NCBI GenBank assembly: GCA_900321425.1 | Contig: ONWA01000038.1 | Coordinates: 1-32,799, forward strand | Direction of reading: 5' to 3' | DNA: 32,799 bases | Source: an uncultured Prevotellaceae bacterium | GTDB taxonomy: Bacteria > Bacteroidota > Bacteroidia > Bacteroidales > Bacteroidaceae | Part shown: one piece after another, positions 8,138-15,835 of the stretch | Layout: the number at the start of each line of letters is the position of its first letter | How positions within the stretch are numbered: the first letter of the stretch is position 1 | The notes under the pieces: model-generated | The model's database searches: none | Seen by the model: only the letters and a program-made list of their open reading frames with translations | What the model was told of the DNA's origin: nothing | Translations under genes and position numbers: made by a program

Positions 8138-9862
8138 ATGAAAAAAATATTAAATATTATCTGTGCATTCATTGTGGTTGGCGGCTTTACTGCCTGCGAG
8201 AGCTTCCTTGATGATCATACGCCACAGGCAACACTTAGCGATGAGCAAGTGAAGGTTCCTGAGAATGCGGAAGCAATGGCAGTGTCTGCATATGCCATTT
8301 TCACTTCAGCTGAGGATATTAACTCCTCCTTCTCTATGTGGAACTTCGATGTACGTTCTGATGATGCCTATAAAGGTGGTAACGGTACCAGCGATGGTGA
8401 CGTATTCCATCAGTTAGAGGTACAGCAGGGTGTGTTGACCACCAACTGGAATATCAACGATATGTGGGTACGTTTGTACAAATGTATTTCACGTGTTAAC
8501 AGTGCTATTGCCCTGCTCAATGAGAGCAATTATAATATGAAGGAGCAGCGTCTTGCTGAGATGAAGTTCCTGCGTGCCTATGGACATTTTCTGCTCAAGC
8601 GCTTGTACAAGAATATCCCGTTTGTGACCAACGAGAATCTTACTTACGAGCAGTATAATGAACTTTCTAATACTGAATATAGCAATAATGAGGGTTGGGA
8701 GGTGATTATCGATGACTTGATGGATGCTTTTAACACTTTACCTGAGACACAGGCAGAGAAGGGACGTCCTACCAAGGCTTCCGCTGCTGCTTTCCTGGCA
8801 AAGGTATATCTTTATAAGGCTTACCGTCAGGATGATGAAAACAGCAACCAGGTGACGAGCATCAATCAGCAGGATTTGGAGAAGGTGATTGAATTCACCA
8901 ACCCCAATCTCTATGAACAACACTATGATTTGGAATCAGATATCCATAACAATTTCCGTCCTGAAGAGCAGTATGAGAATGGTGTGGAAAGTATCTGGGC
9001 CATCCAGTATTCACGTAACGACGGTTCTACCTATGGTAACCTGAACTGGAGCTATGGTCTGATTCCACCCAATATCCCTGGTGCTACGGATGGTGGTTGT
9101 GATTTCTACAAACCTTCACAGAATCTGGTCAATGCCTATCGTACTGGAGCTGATGGTCTGCCTTTGATGGATACTTTCAATAATAAAGACTATGACATGA
9201 CCACAGACAACGCCGATCCACGTCTTTTCCTTACCGTTGGAATCCCAGGACTTCCTTATATGTTCAATAAGAACTTTATGATGGAAAAGACCGCTATCTG
9301 GAGCCGTTCAAACGGACTTTATGGCTACAATGTAACCTTGAAGCAGAACGTAGATCCCGCCCTGATTGGTACATACCTGATCAAGGGTAGCTACTGGGCA
9401 TCCAGCATGAACCGTATCGTTTTCCGCTATGCTGACGTGCTCTTGGAACGTGCCGAGGCATACGCTCAGCTGGGACAGACTGATCAGGCTATTAAAATCG
9501 TTAACCGGCTTCGCACTCGTGCCGCTTCCAGTACGCAGATGATTGGCAACTATCCTTCGCTCTATGGCGTGAAGTTCTATATTGCTAACTATAAGGGTAG
9601 CTACACGAAAGAGGAGACGATTAAGATTGTCAAGATGGAACGCCGACTGGAATTGGGTATGGAGTGTGAGCGCTTCTTCGACCTGGTTCGTTGGGGTGAA
9701 GCTGCTACGGTGCTGAACAAATACTTTGCAGAGGAGCGTGACAACTGCGCTATTTATAATGGTGCACACTTCACTGCCAATAAGGATGAGTATCTGCCTA
9801 TCCCATTTGAGCAGATCTCTGCCTCTAACGGTCATTATACGCAAAATATTGGTAACTGGTAA
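8138..9862 (+). CDS. SusD-family surface glycan-binding lipoprotein
   Basis: This 574-residue lipoprotein is the lid and binding partner of the SusC protein. The signal peptide ends in a lipobox with Cys20 (GGFTACES), and nearby acidic residues (FLDD) suit surface export. Typical SusD features are the helical region with LAEMKFLRAYGHFLLKRLYKNIPFVT, KASAAAFLAKVYLYKAY, FRYADVLLERAEAYAQLG and RRLELGMECERFFDLVRWG, and the end DEYLPIPFEQISAS. Spacing to both neighbours is 12 bases, so it belongs to one operon. Confidence 0.96.
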   Translation: MKKILNIICAFIVVGGFTACESFLDDHTPQATLSDEQVKVPENAEAMAVSAYAIFTSAEDINSSFSMWNFDVRSDDAYKGGNGTSDGDVFHQLEVQQGVLTTNWNINDMWVRLYKCISRVNSAIALLNESNYNMKEQRLAEMKFLRAYGHFLLKRLYKNIPFVTNENLTYEQYNELSNTEYSNNEGWEVIIDDLMDAFNTLPETQAEKGRPTKASAAAFLAKVYLYKAYRQDDENSNQVTSINQQDLEKVIEFTNPNLYEQHYDLESDIHNNFRPEEQYENGVESIWAIQYSRNDGSTYGNLNWSYGLIPPNIPGATDGGCDFYKPSQNLVNAYRTGADGLPLMDTFNNKDYDMTTDNADPRLFLTVGIPGLPYMFNKNFMMEKTAIWSRSNGLYGYNVTLKQNVDPALIGTYLIKGSYWASSMNRIVFRYADVLLERAEAYAQLGQTDQAIKIVNRLRTRAASSTQMIGNYPSLYGVKFYIANYKGSYTKEETIKIVKMERRLELGMECERFFDLVRWGEAATVLNKYFAEERDNCAIYNGAHFTANKDEYLPIPFEQISASNGHYTQNIGNW

Positions 9863-9874
9863 TGAAATAGAAAA

Positions 9875-11275
9875 ATGATGAAGACAAAAATTTTAAATAT
9901 CATAAGTGCTATCGCTCTTGTCTTTGGTTTTGTGGCATGTTCGGATGATCATGTGAGCGATTTGCAGTTGAGGGGTGATTGTATGATCGAAGCCATCTCT
10001 CTCGATAACTTTGAGGGAAAAATAGATCTTGCTTCACGTAGCATCGTGGTGCGTCTGCCTGAGGTTTACGAGACATCGGCCATGAAAGTGACTGAGCTGA
10101 GTATCTCTGACGGTGCTACCTGTAATGTGGAACAGGGAGAGACATTGAATATGGATGCTGCAAAGGTGCTGCATGTGACGAATGGTGATGTTTTCCTGGA
10201 CTGGACACTGTCTGTGCTCCATGATGAGGCTCGTATCACTTCGTTCACCATCAACGATGTCTATACAGGAACCATCGATCAGGATGCGAAGACCATTACG
10301 GTCTATGTACCTGCTACGATTGGTCTGACAGACCTTGTACCTACGATTGTCTATAGTGCCAATGCAACGATTACGCCTGCTTCGGGTGTGCCACAAGATT
10401 TCACGAATCCAGTGACCTATACCGTGAAGAACAATTCGGCTGAGAGCACATATACGGTTACGGTTATCGCTATCGACAAGCCAAAGGCTCTCTTCGTAGG
10501 TTCGGCTTCATCACTGAATGACCTTGATCCAGAGGCTAAGAAGGCTTGTGAATGGATGCTGAGCAATGTGCCTAACTCACTGTATGCATCGTTCGCTGAC
10601 CTGCGTGCTGGAACGTTAGACCTCTCTGAGTGTAAGGTGATCTGGTGGCACTGGCATATGCAGCCTGCTGTTGATGGTCACGACCAGTTTGTGGCTAAGG
10701 GTACTGATGCGCTCGATACCAAGAACGAGTTGCGTCAGTTCTATGAGAATGGCGGTTCGTTGCTGCTCACACGTTACGCTACCAACCTCGCTTCATTCAT
10801 CGGTGCTACAGGCGATGATGACTGGACAACACCTAACAACTGCTGGGGTAATGAAGAGGAGAGCGCAGAGCTCTGCGGTGGTCCTTGGGACTTCGTCAAG
10901 TGGGGTGCTCAGGCTAACCATCCGCTCTATGAGGGTATCATTGCTGGCGATGATCCTAACCGCGTTTACTGTACGGATGCCGGCTACCATATCACTAACT
11001 CTACAGCTCAGTACCATATTGGCACAGACTGGGGGGGTTACGACAACTATGATGTTTGGCTGAATCGTACAGGCGCTACCATCCTTGGCGTTGGTGGTGA
11101 CGGCGCGATCGTAGCTTGGGAGTATCCTGCCCACAACGGCAAGGGTGGAATCATCTGTATCGGTTCCGGCTGCTACGACTGGTATTCATACAAGTATGAG
11201 GATGGCTATGTGGAGAAATTCCATAAGAACATCGAGATAATGACTAAGAACGCATTTAATTACTTAATGAAATAA
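9875..11275 (+). CDS. Surface fructan-binding lipoprotein (SGBP, DUF4960-like)
   Basis: This 466-residue lipoprotein probably binds fructan at the cell surface and feeds the SusCD transporter. It has a lipobox (FGFVACSDDH, Cys22) followed by acidic residues. Two Ig-like repeats of the DUF5018 kind span about residues 30-200 (FTINDVYTGTIDQDAKTITV; the second ends in STYTVTVI). The C-terminal ~260 residues resemble DUF4960 (KALFVGSASSLNDLDPEAK, VIWWHWHMQPAVDGHD, GGSLLLTRYATN, GKGGIICIGSGCYDW). A protein of this type (BT1761) occupies the same place in the Bacteroides thetaiotaomicron levan locus. No hydrolase signature is seen. Translation may start at either of two adjacent ATG codons. Confidence 0.85.
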   Translation: MMKTKILNIISAIALVFGFVACSDDHVSDLQLRGDCMIEAISLDNFEGKIDLASRSIVVRLPEVYETSAMKVTELSISDGATCNVEQGETLNMDAAKVLHVTNGDVFLDWTLSVLHDEARITSFTINDVYTGTIDQDAKTITVYVPATIGLTDLVPTIVYSANATITPASGVPQDFTNPVTYTVKNNSAESTYTVTVIAIDKPKALFVGSASSLNDLDPEAKKACEWMLSNVPNSLYASFADLRAGTLDLSECKVIWWHWHMQPAVDGHDQFVAKGTDALDTKNELRQFYENGGSLLLTRYATNLASFIGATGDDDWTTPNNCWGNEEESAELCGGPWDFVKWGAQANHPLYEGIIAGDDPNRVYCTDAGYHITNSTAQYHIGTDWGGYDNYDVWLNRTGATILGVGGDGAIVAWEYPAHNGKGGIICIGSGCYDWYSYKYEDGYVEKFHKNIEIMTKNAFNYLMK

Positions 11276-11277
11276 TC

Positions 11278-12849
11278 ATGATGAAGACGAAGATATTTTC
11301 AACGTTCGCTCTCATGCTGTCAGCTTTCGCGCTGACAGCGTGCAGCGAAGACACATTTGGTCCGGATCCCTCAAAGGACTGGGCAGGTACTACCACATTC
11401 TTCAACTCTACCGACGAGAAGGGCTTCCTTACCTATTATAACCCTGCGATCGGACGTTGTGGTGACCCCATGCCGTTCTATGATCAGAAGGAGGGTGAGT
11501 TCAAGGTGCTCTATCTGCAGGAGTATGAGCCGAATGGCCCTTGCTACCATCCATTCTGGGGTATTGCCACTGAGGATGGTGCCAACTATGAGATGCTGGG
11601 TGAGGTGTTACCTACCGGTCAGTCGATTTATGAGGCTGATGCATCGCTCGGAACAGGTTGCGCGGTCTATAACGAGCAGGACGGTCTGTATTATATCTAC
11701 TATACGGGTCATACATCCAAAGAGGTGGTGATGCGTGCTACTTCTGCCGACTTCAAAACATGGACGAAGGATAACGACTGGATGATCAAAGGTGAGGACT
11801 ACGGCTATTCAGCCAAGGACTTCCGCGACCCTCAGGTGTTCAAGATTGATGACGGCACATGGCGTATGGTGATTGCCAGCAACCTGAGATTTGCCGAGTT
11901 TAAGTCTACCGACCTGAAGAACTGGGAGCATGTTGGCTCATTCCCCATGATCTGGGACCGTATGTGTGAGTGTCCTGATGTGTTCAAGATGGGCGACTAC
12001 TGGTATCTGGTGTATAGCGAGGGATACAGAGCTCCTTGGAGCCGTAAGGTGAAATATATGATGGCCAACAGCTATGACGAGTTGAAAGCCTGCTTCAATG
12101 ATCCAGGTGCTCACTGGCCAAAGGACGGAAAGGAGGGTGTGCTCGACAGCCGCGCTTTCTACGCTGGTAAGACTGCCTCCAACGGAACCGATCGTTACAT
12201 CTGGGGTTGGTGTCCTATCCGTGTGGGATCTTCCATCTTCGAAAAGAACGTCAACGTCGGTGCGGCTAGTGAGCCTGCATGGGCTGGTGCACTGGTATGT
12301 CACAAGATTATTCAGCATGCTGACGGTACCTTGACTTTGGGTGCAGTGCCTGCTATCGCTGAAAAGTATGACCATGAGCAGGATGTGGTCGTGATGGAGA
12401 GCAATGGATACAGTGATGGTGTACTCTCTGGTGACGATGCCTACGTGCTCTTTAACCGACTGGGATATCAAAATCATATCTCTATGAACATCAAGACTTC
12501 CAACAACTGGGATAAGTTCGGCATCTCACTGGTGCGCGGTACAGACTCGAAGAAGTACTATACTATGGTGGTAAATCCTGAAACGGAGAATAACCGTAAG
12601 GTGAATTTCGAGGAAGAGGGTGCAGAAGGTAAGGGCTTTATTGAAGGTATCGACGGCTATTGGTTCGACCGTCCTTCTGACAATGTCTACCATATCGATA
12701 TCTATACCGATAATAGTGTGATGGTGATGTACATCAACGACAAGGTATGCTACACCCAGCGCATCTATGGTATCCAGAAGAACTGCTGGAGTATCAACAA
12801 CTATGGTGGTACGATTACCATCAGCGATGTTGAAGTGAGCTGGCAGTAA
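11278..12849 (+). CDS. GH32 surface lipoprotein, probable endo-acting fructanase (levanase-type)
   Basis: This 523-residue lipoprotein (lipobox ALTACSED, Cys22) should cut long fructans on the cell surface. The five-bladed GH32 fold is indicated by three acidic motifs. The nucleophile Asp63 lies in GRCGDPMPFYD, a variant of the usual WMNDPNG. Asp184 in DFRDPQ stabilises the transition state. Glu231 in CECPDVFK is the acid/base. The last ~170 residues form the C-terminal beta-sandwich. Position after susC-susD-SGBP and surface anchoring match the B. thetaiotaomicron endo-levanase BT1760, so levan is the best guess; inulin cannot be excluded. It starts 2 bases after the previous stop, and a second ATG directly follows the first. 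Confidence 0.88.
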   Translation: MMKTKIFSTFALMLSAFALTACSEDTFGPDPSKDWAGTTTFFNSTDEKGFLTYYNPAIGRCGDPMPFYDQKEGEFKVLYLQEYEPNGPCYHPFWGIATEDGANYEMLGEVLPTGQSIYEADASLGTGCAVYNEQDGLYYIYYTGHTSKEVVMRATSADFKTWTKDNDWMIKGEDYGYSAKDFRDPQVFKIDDGTWRMVIASNLRFAEFKSTDLKNWEHVGSFPMIWDRMCECPDVFKMGDYWYLVYSEGYRAPWSRKVKYMMANSYDELKACFNDPGAHWPKDGKEGVLDSRAFYAGKTASNGTDRYIWGWCPIRVGSSIFEKNVNVGAASEPAWAGALVCHKIIQHADGTLTLGAVPAIAEKYDHEQDVVVMESNGYSDGVLSGDDAYVLFNRLGYQNHISMNIKTSNNWDKFGISLVRGTDSKKYYTMVVNPETENNRKVNFEEEGAEGKGFIEGIDGYWFDRPSDNVYHIDIYTDNSVMVMYINDKVCYTQRIYGIQKNCWSINNYGGTITISDVEVSWQ

Positions 12850-12865
12850 GTGATATTCTTACAAC

Positions 12866-12907
12866 AAATCGTTCAATGTAGCTGAAAAATGTTACATTGA
12901 ACGATTT
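12866..12907 (+). promoter_or_regulatory. Putative activator site / hairpin between surface GH32 and secreted protein (site 2)
   Basis: A perfect 15-base inverted repeat, AAATCGTTCAATGTA (12866-12880) and TACATTGAACGATTT (12893-12907), flanks 12 bases. The shared blocks are CGTTCA at 12870-12875 and TGTTACATTG at 12890-12899. They lie 86 and 57 bases before the -7 box at 12956, exactly as in site 1. The stretch AAAAATGTTACATTG is identical in both sites. The hairpin could also help end the susC operon, but no long T-run follows. Confidence 0.6.
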
Positions 12908-12955
12908 CTCTTATTTTATGAAACGTATATTATCATCGCACGAGCGACAATCGAT

Positions 12956-12963
12956 TAATTTTG
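12956..12963 (+). promoter_or_regulatory. -7 box of the unknown secreted protein gene
   Basis: TAATTTTG fits TAnnTTTG; no -33 TTTG is present. The leader to the ATG at 13008 contains TTAACTAAAAGCGTA (12994-13008), which differs by one base from the susC leader. Confidence 0.6.
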
Positions 12964-13007
12964 CAATTGGAAATTTTAATTAAGTATTCATTTTTAACTA
13001 AAAGCGT

Positions 13008-13934
13008 ATGAAGAAAATATTTTTACTCGGAATGCTCTTTGCAGCTACAGTTTGTAACGCACAGGTAGTTGTATGGGATGGCACAGACAAGGAAGTCGAT
13101 TCTGATGGTGGGTTCTGGAATCGTGCAGAACCTACTGTTGTTGATGAAGAGGGCAATAAGATCATGAAGTTCACACTGAAAGCTAATCCTGGTGGTTGGG
13201 ACAAAGAACATTGCAACTTTGCCCTTCCTTTGGGTGATGTTGACTTCAAGGCTCTGCGTCGTATGACCATGCGTGTTAAGATGGCTGTCAATCACAATGT
13301 GTTGGTAAAGATTGTCAAGGACGGTGACGGTGGCTATAATACCGGACGACTGTTCTGGTGTGGGAACCCTAATGAGTGGAATATCCTCACTTTCGAGTGG
13401 GCAGTTGGTCCTGAGAGCGGCAAGATTGTTGATACAGGTAATACAGTGCTTGAGATATGGCCCTTTGAAGAAGGCGATGCATTATCCAATGTCGGACAAG
13501 TTGTATATATTGACGATATCAAGTTTGAAGAGCCTATGGTCAATGGAAAGGGTATTCGTTCCTGTGCAGACAACTCATTGGCTGCTGAAGTCAAAGTAAC
13601 TGGTGTTATTGGTAAGGGAAAATATCAGAATACATGGGGTGATCCTTGGAAAGAAGAAGCCTATGATGACTATGCTCTCATTGCACAGAAGCTGGCTCCT
13701 ACAGCTACAAAACTTGATGTCAGTGAGGCTAGTTGTTGGGATGAGGACTGGTCTGCTATTCAGGCAAAGTGTCCTGGTATCAATATCGTCACCGATGCTA
13801 CCAGCATTGATGGCATAAAGACACAGGAAACCTCTGCCGAGGGTGAGTACTTCAACCTCAATGGTCAGCGTGTAGCACATCCTAACAAGGGCTTGTACAT
13901 CGTCAATGGCAAGAAAGTGATTGTTGGAAAATAA
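13008..13934 (+). CDS. Secreted protein of unknown function in the fructan regulon, possible carbohydrate-binding module
   Basis: I do not recognise a named family. The 308-residue protein has a signal peptide cleaved after VCNA (residue ~18). Residues ~20-185 look like a beta-sandwich of the carbohydrate-binding or galactose-binding kind: VVVWDGTDKEVDSDGGFWNR, LRRMTMRVKMAV, NILTFEWAV, VVYIDDIKFE. Residues ~190-270 form a second region with no motif I know. The last ~30 residues (EYFNLNGQRVAHPNKGLYIV, then NGKKVIVGK) are the short tail seen on many Prevotella secreted proteins; its role as a sorting or anchoring signal is not certain. The gene has its own promoter with the same upstream element as susC and the periplasmic GH32, so it is probably induced with them. 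No glycosidase motif is visible. Confidence 0.75.
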   Translation: MKKIFLLGMLFAATVCNAQVVVWDGTDKEVDSDGGFWNRAEPTVVDEEGNKIMKFTLKANPGGWDKEHCNFALPLGDVDFKALRRMTMRVKMAVNHNVLVKIVKDGDGGYNTGRLFWCGNPNEWNILTFEWAVGPESGKIVDTGNTVLEIWPFEEGDALSNVGQVVYIDDIKFEEPMVNGKGIRSCADNSLAAEVKVTGVIGKGKYQNTWGDPWKEEAYDDYALIAQKLAPTATKLDVSEASCWDEDWSAIQAKCPGINIVTDATSIDGIKTQETSAEGEYFNLNGQRVAHPNKGLYIVNGKKVIVGK

Positions 13935-13964
13935 GCAGTTTGTTTTTAAATAGTGTTTCAGAAT

Positions 13965-13998
13965 TCTGCCCAGGTGTCAGTGATGATGCTTGGGCAGA
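13965..13998 (+). terminator. Hairpin after the secreted protein gene, possible terminator
   Basis: TCTGCCCA (13965-13972) pairs with TGGGCAGA (13991-13998) across 18 bases, 31 bases after the stop codon. No real T-run follows, so intrinsic termination is not assured. Confidence 0.4.
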
Positions 13999-14020
13999 CT
14001 GTTTCTGATGAAGGCAAAAG

Positions 14021-14060
14021 AAACGTTCAATGCTGACATTTTTGTTGCAATGAACGTTTT
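14021..14060 (+). promoter_or_regulatory. Putative activator site upstream of the periplasmic GH32 operon (site 3)
   Basis: AAACGTTCA (14021-14029) and TGAACGTTT (14051-14059) are inverted arms. The shared blocks are CGTTCA at 14024-14029 and TGTTGCAATG at 14043-14052, placed 85 and 57 bases before the -7 box at 14109. This keeps the spacing of sites 1 and 2, although the sequence between the blocks has diverged. Confidence 0.58.
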
Positions 14061-14108
14061 TTCTTATTGTTTGTATCATAATTGATAGTTGTTCATTAGG
14101 AAAAAGAT

Positions 14109-14116
14109 TAACTTTG
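14109..14116 (+). promoter_or_regulatory. -7 box of the GH32-MFS-fructokinase operon
   Basis: TAACTTTG fits TAnnTTTG. No TTTG lies at -33 distance. The leader to the ATG at 14154 is about 30 bases and A-rich just before the start, the usual Bacteroidota pattern in place of a Shine-Dalgarno sequence. Confidence 0.62.
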
Positions 14117-14153
14117 CAGCACATTATTAATAATTAAAAACATAAAAGTAAAT

Positions 14154-15815
14154 ATGAAAAGGTGGTTTTTGACACTGATGACAGTGATGTCGTTCGGACT
14201 GATGAGTGCACAAGTGTCTCCAGCGATTTTAGGAGACAGTCATGCGATGTTAAAAGTGAATCAAGCAAAGAAGTACCTGTTACTCCCTGTGCAGGAAACA
14301 GAGGATATCGCAGCTATCAGCGTGCTGGATAATCAAAACAACATGGTGCAGAGGCTGAACGTGAAACTGGCCATCGACCGAGTAGACTATTTCGTGCCTT
14401 ATGAGTTGAAAGGTGCCTGTCTGCTGGATATAGAATTTCATGGTGATCGTCGTCAGAAAGGTGCAGTAGGGGAGTTCGTCTGCTGGAAAGAGATGAAACT
14501 TTCTGATACCTTTGATACGACAAATCGTGAGCGGTTCCGTCCGGTATATCATCATACTCCACTGTATGGATGGATGAACGATCCCAACGGAATGTTTTAT
14601 AAAGATGGGGTGTGGCATCTCTATTATCAGTGGAACCCTTATGGCTCTCAATGGGAAAATATGCATTGGGGACATAGTACAAGCACTGACCTGATTCATT
14701 GGGAGCATCAGCCGATGGCACTCGAGCCCGACTGGTTGGGTAGTATCTTCAGTGGCTCGTGTGTGACAAAGGGTGATGAGGTCGTTGCTTTCTATACATC
14801 AGCCGGACACCATCAGACACAGTCGATGGCTGTTTCAAGAGACGGTGGCCGTACGTTCAAAAAATTCAGTGGCAATCCAGTGCTGACCACCAGCGATGTG
14901 CCAGACTTCCGCGACCCACGTCCTTTCTGGAATGAGGATATCCATGCCTGGAATCTTATTCTGGCAGCTGGTCAGGAGATGCGTATTTACTCATCAAAGA
15001 ATCTGGAAGACTGGAAATACGAGAGTTCCTTCGGTAAGGAGTACGGCAATCATGGTGGTGTGTGGGAATGTCCTGACTTGTTTAAGATAGACGATAAGTG
15101 GGTGCTGCTGTGTAATATCAACCCCGGTGGCCCTTTCGGTGGTTCGGCAACGCAATATTTCGTTGGCCAGTTCGATGGTCATAAGTTTACTTGTGAGTCA
15201 ATGCCAAAGGTTACGAAGTGGCTCGACTATGGCAAGGATCACTATGCCACCGTATCGTTCTATAATGCCCCTGAGAACAGAAGGGTCGTGCTGGCGTGGA
15301 TGTCTAACTGGCAATATGCCAACCAGGTGCCCACGAAGCAGTATCGCTCCTCTAACTCTATCCCTCGCGACTTGGGATTGTTCACCTGTCGTGAAGAAAC
15401 ATATGTTAGTGTACGACCTTCGAAAGAGATGCTGGCCGCACGTGGCGCCAAGCTGAAGAAACCAACGGAAGCTTGTGAACTTGTTGTGGATTTGAAAGGA
15501 CAGACGGAAATAGTCCTGTCGAATTCTAAGGGTGAGCAGGTTGTCATGACCTACGATGGACAGAAGCAAGTGTTTACAATGGATCGTAGCCAAAGCGGAG
15601 ATACCAGCTTTAGTGAGGCGTTCCCTTGTACGACCGTGGCACCAACCTATGGTGTGGTCCGTCAGTTGCGGATCTTTATCGACCGTTGCTCTATCGAGGT
15701 GTTCGATACAGACGGTAAGATGGCAATGACCAATCTGGTATTCCCCTCAGAGCCCTATAGTATGTTGAAGGTGAAGGGCGGAAAAGCAACCATCTATGAA
15801 CTTCATGTGAATTAA
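14154..15815 (+). CDS. GH32 exo-fructosidase/levanase with N-terminal DUF4980-like domain
   Basis: This 553-residue enzyme should release fructose from imported fructo-oligosaccharides. The signal peptide ends near GLMSAQ (residue ~19) and lacks a lipobox, so a soluble periplasmic location is likely. Residues ~20-115 form a small beta domain of the DUF4980 kind found before Bacteroidota GH32 modules. The catalytic domain has the classical motifs: WMNDPNG with nucleophile Asp143, DFRDPR with Asp254, and WECPDLFK with acid/base Glu305. FSGSCV is also present. The C-terminal beta-sandwich (~410-553) includes DRCSIEVFDTDGK. The MFS gene follows after 20 bases. Levan versus inulin preference cannot be read from sequence. 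Confidence 0.93.
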   Translation: MKRWFLTLMTVMSFGLMSAQVSPAILGDSHAMLKVNQAKKYLLLPVQETEDIAAISVLDNQNNMVQRLNVKLAIDRVDYFVPYELKGACLLDIEFHGDRRQKGAVGEFVCWKEMKLSDTFDTTNRERFRPVYHHTPLYGWMNDPNGMFYKDGVWHLYYQWNPYGSQWENMHWGHSTSTDLIHWEHQPMALEPDWLGSIFSGSCVTKGDEVVAFYTSAGHHQTQSMAVSRDGGRTFKKFSGNPVLTTSDVPDFRDPRPFWNEDIHAWNLILAAGQEMRIYSSKNLEDWKYESSFGKEYGNHGGVWECPDLFKIDDKWVLLCNINPGGPFGGSATQYFVGQFDGHKFTCESMPKVTKWLDYGKDHYATVSFYNAPENRRVVLAWMSNWQYANQVPTKQYRSSNSIPRDLGLFTCREETYVSVRPSKEMLAARGAKLKKPTEACELVVDLKGQTEIVLSNSKGEQVVMTYDGQKQVFTMDRSQSGDTSFSEAFPCTTVAPTYGVVRQLRIFIDRCSIEVFDTDGKMAMTNLVFPSEPYSMLKVKGGKATIYELHVN

Positions 15816-15835
15816 ATCATTCAATCTAAAGCAAT

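Noticed and set aside
9308-9844. 178-codon leftward frame opposite susD
   Set aside because: It is a shadow of a clear SusD sequence, with no promoter or known motif.
12866-12907. Hairpin taken only as a terminator of the susC operon
   Set aside because: It lacks a T-run, and its sequence blocks recur upstream of two other promoters at the same spacing, so a regulatory role is the better explanation. A double role remains possible.
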